Below, piece after piece: positions 62,819-64,000 of a stretch of DNA of 64,000 nt. The DNA lies in NCBI RefSeq assembly GCF_027568575.1, contig NZ_JANUVP010000002.1. One strand, 5' to 3'. Positions within the stretch are counted from its first letter, which is position 1, and the number at the start of each line of letters is the position of its first letter. The notes beneath the pieces are model-generated. The model did not search any database, was not told where the DNA came from, and saw nothing but the letters and a program-made list of their open reading frames with translations. The stretch comes from Caldifermentibacillus hisashii (lineage in GTDB: Bacteria; Bacillota; Bacilli; Bacillales; Caldibacillaceae). The translations under genes were made by a program, and so were the position numbers.

Positions 62819-64000
62819 ATGGTTGAAATGAAAAAGTCTATTGAATTAACTCCGCGGCAAATAGTCGAGAGGTTAGATCAATTTATCGTTGGTCAAACGG
62901 CGGCAAAAAGAGCTGTAGCCATTGCACTACGTAATCGATACCGAAGAAGTTTATTGCCTGACAAAATTCGTGATGAGATTATTCCAAAAAATATTTTAAT
63001 GATTGGTCCGACCGGTGTTGGTAAAACGGAAATAGCAAGAAGAATTGCCAAATTGGTAAAAGCGCCGTTCGTAAAGGTTGAAGCGACTAAGTTTACAGAA
63101 GTAGGCTATGTTGGACGTGATGTCGAATCCATGGTTCGTGACCTAGTGGAAACGAGCGTACGGTTAGTGAAACAAGAAATGATGCTACAAGTAAAAGAAA
63201 AAGCAGAAGAAAATGCAAATAATCGTCTTGTCGACATTCTCGTTCCATCCGGCAAAAAAGAAACGAATTTTAAAAACCCGTTTGAAATGTTGTTTGGTAA
63301 TAGCAGTCAACCGAATCAAGAGGAACAGTTGAAAAATGATTCAGATGAATTAAACAGAGCTGAAAAGAGAAGATTGATCCGGGAAAAACTTGCGAATGGT
63401 GAATTAGAAGAGGAAATTGTTACCATCGAAATCGAAGAACAACAACCTTCCATGTTTGATATGTTTCAGGGGACCGGCATTGAACAGATGGGTATGAATA
63501 TGCAGGATGCTCTAACTAGCCTGTTACCTAAAAAGAAAAAGAAAAGAAAACTGCCGGTAAAAGATGCACGAAAAATATTAATTAATGAGGAAGCAAACAA
63601 ACTTATTGATATGGATGAGGTTATCCAAGAAGCAATTTTCCGTGCTGAACAAACCGGTATCATCTTCATTGATGAAATTGATAAAATTACCAGCAAAAGT
63701 TCAAATAATTCAGCTGACGTTTCCAGGGAAGGTGTACAGCGGGATATTTTACCAATTGTTGAAGGTTCAACCGTTGTAACGAAATATGGTCCGGTAAAAA
63801 CGGATCACATATTATTTATTGCAGCAGGTGCGTTCCATACGGCAAAACCATCGGACTTGATCCCTGAGTTACAGGGAAGATTTCCAATCCGTGTTGAGCT
63901 CAATAAATTACTAATTGAAGATTTCATTCGGATTCTTGTTGAGCCGAATAATGCCATTATCAAACAATATGTTGCATTATTGGAAACAGAAGGTATAAAA
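62819..64000 (+). CDS. hslU: HslU (ClpY) unfoldase, 3'-truncated by the window end
   Basis: AAA+ partner of HslV; 394 codons are present, with no stop before the window end. The Walker A motif is GPTGVGKTE (63-71), followed by EATKFTEVGYVGRDVE. The intermediate (I) domain covers about 110-240 with a lysine-rich segment KKKKKRK, and Walker B is IIFIDEIDKI. The ATG follows AAGGAGTG. The complete protein should be about 465 residues; codY is expected next. Confidence 0.95.
   Translation, partial: MVEMKKSIELTPRQIVERLDQFIVGQTAAKRAVAIALRNRYRRSLLPDKIRDEIIPKNILMIGPTGVGKTEIARRIAKLVKAPFVKVEATKFTEVGYVGRDVESMVRDLVETSVRLVKQEMMLQVKEKAEENANNRLVDILVPSGKKETNFKNPFEMLFGNSSQPNQEEQLKNDSDELNRAEKRRLIREKLANGELEEEIVTIEIEEQQPSMFDMFQGTGIEQMGMNMQDALTSLLPKKKKKRKLPVKDARKILINEEANKLIDMDEVIQEAIFRAEQTGIIFIDEIDKITSKSSNNSADVSREGVQRDILPIVEGSTVVTKYGPVKTDHILFIAAGAFHTAKPSDLIPELQGRFPIRVELNKLLIEDFIRILVEPNNAIIKQYVALLETEGIK

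Noticed and set aside
13..64000. CRISPR array, restriction-modification, toxin-antitoxin or other defence system
   Set aside because: No regularly spaced repeats and no matching protein families; ylxM and fapR HTH proteins are housekeeping regulators.

Overview
The window is chromosomal DNA from a low-GC, endospore-forming Firmicute of the family Bacillaceae. Gene content and order follow the Bacillus subtilis lspA-pyr-prkC-fapR-smc-ffh-trmD-sucCD-topA-hslVU segment almost gene for gene. The spore gene spoVM, the DksA-like ylyA and PyrR attenuators point the same way. I do not name a species. No prophage, CRISPR array, intact insertion sequence, tRNA or rRNA was seen.

Layout. Bases 1-2065 hold an upstream terminator, ylyA, lspA and rluD. 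Bases 2066-12589 are the pyrimidine operon pyrR-pyrB-pyrC-carA-carB-pyrK-pyrD-pyrF-pyrE, with a PyrR-responsive attenuator before pyrR and another before pyrB. All junctions from pyrB to pyrE overlap. rqcH (minus strand) converges on pyrE, and a P-type Ca2+ ATPase gene diverges from rqcH. Bases 17440-30397 are a core run: yicC, gmk, rpoZ, coaBC, priA, fmt, rsmB, prpC, prkC, rsgA, rpe, thiN. The 26-codon spoVM follows, then rpmB on the minus strand.

Bases 31170-37013 carry asp23/yloU, fakA, sdaAB, sdaAA and recG. Bases 37060-40799 are the FapR-controlled phospholipid and fatty-acid operon fapR-plsX-fabD-fabG-acpP, with a clear promoter and operator. Next come rnc, smc and ftsY; a 297-bp repeat-bearing gap; then ylxM-ffh, rpsP-khpA, ylqD, rimM, trmD, rplS (behind an L19-type leader), lepB, rbgA, rnhB, the orphan pair ylqG-ylqH, sucCD, dprA, topA, xerC, hslV and a 3'-truncated hslU.

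The genes are mainly housekeeping: pyrimidine, lipid, CoA and serine metabolism, translation factors, protein targeting (SRP, FtsY, signal peptidase), chromosome maintenance (SMC, TopA, PriA, RecG, XerC) and PASTA-kinase signalling. No new multi-gene system stands out. The points most worth a second look are a putative 198-bp insertion flanked by 9-bp direct repeats between ftsY and ylxM; a stem-loop repeat at 17304-17402 with a relic near 19300; the ylqG-ylqH pair, which looks like an orphan FliK/FlhB-tail module; an HslV without the N-terminal serine known from B. subtilis; and the local absence of pyrP, remA, def, rlmN and trmFO from their usual places. Protein motifs and coordinates were read by eye; no database search was run.
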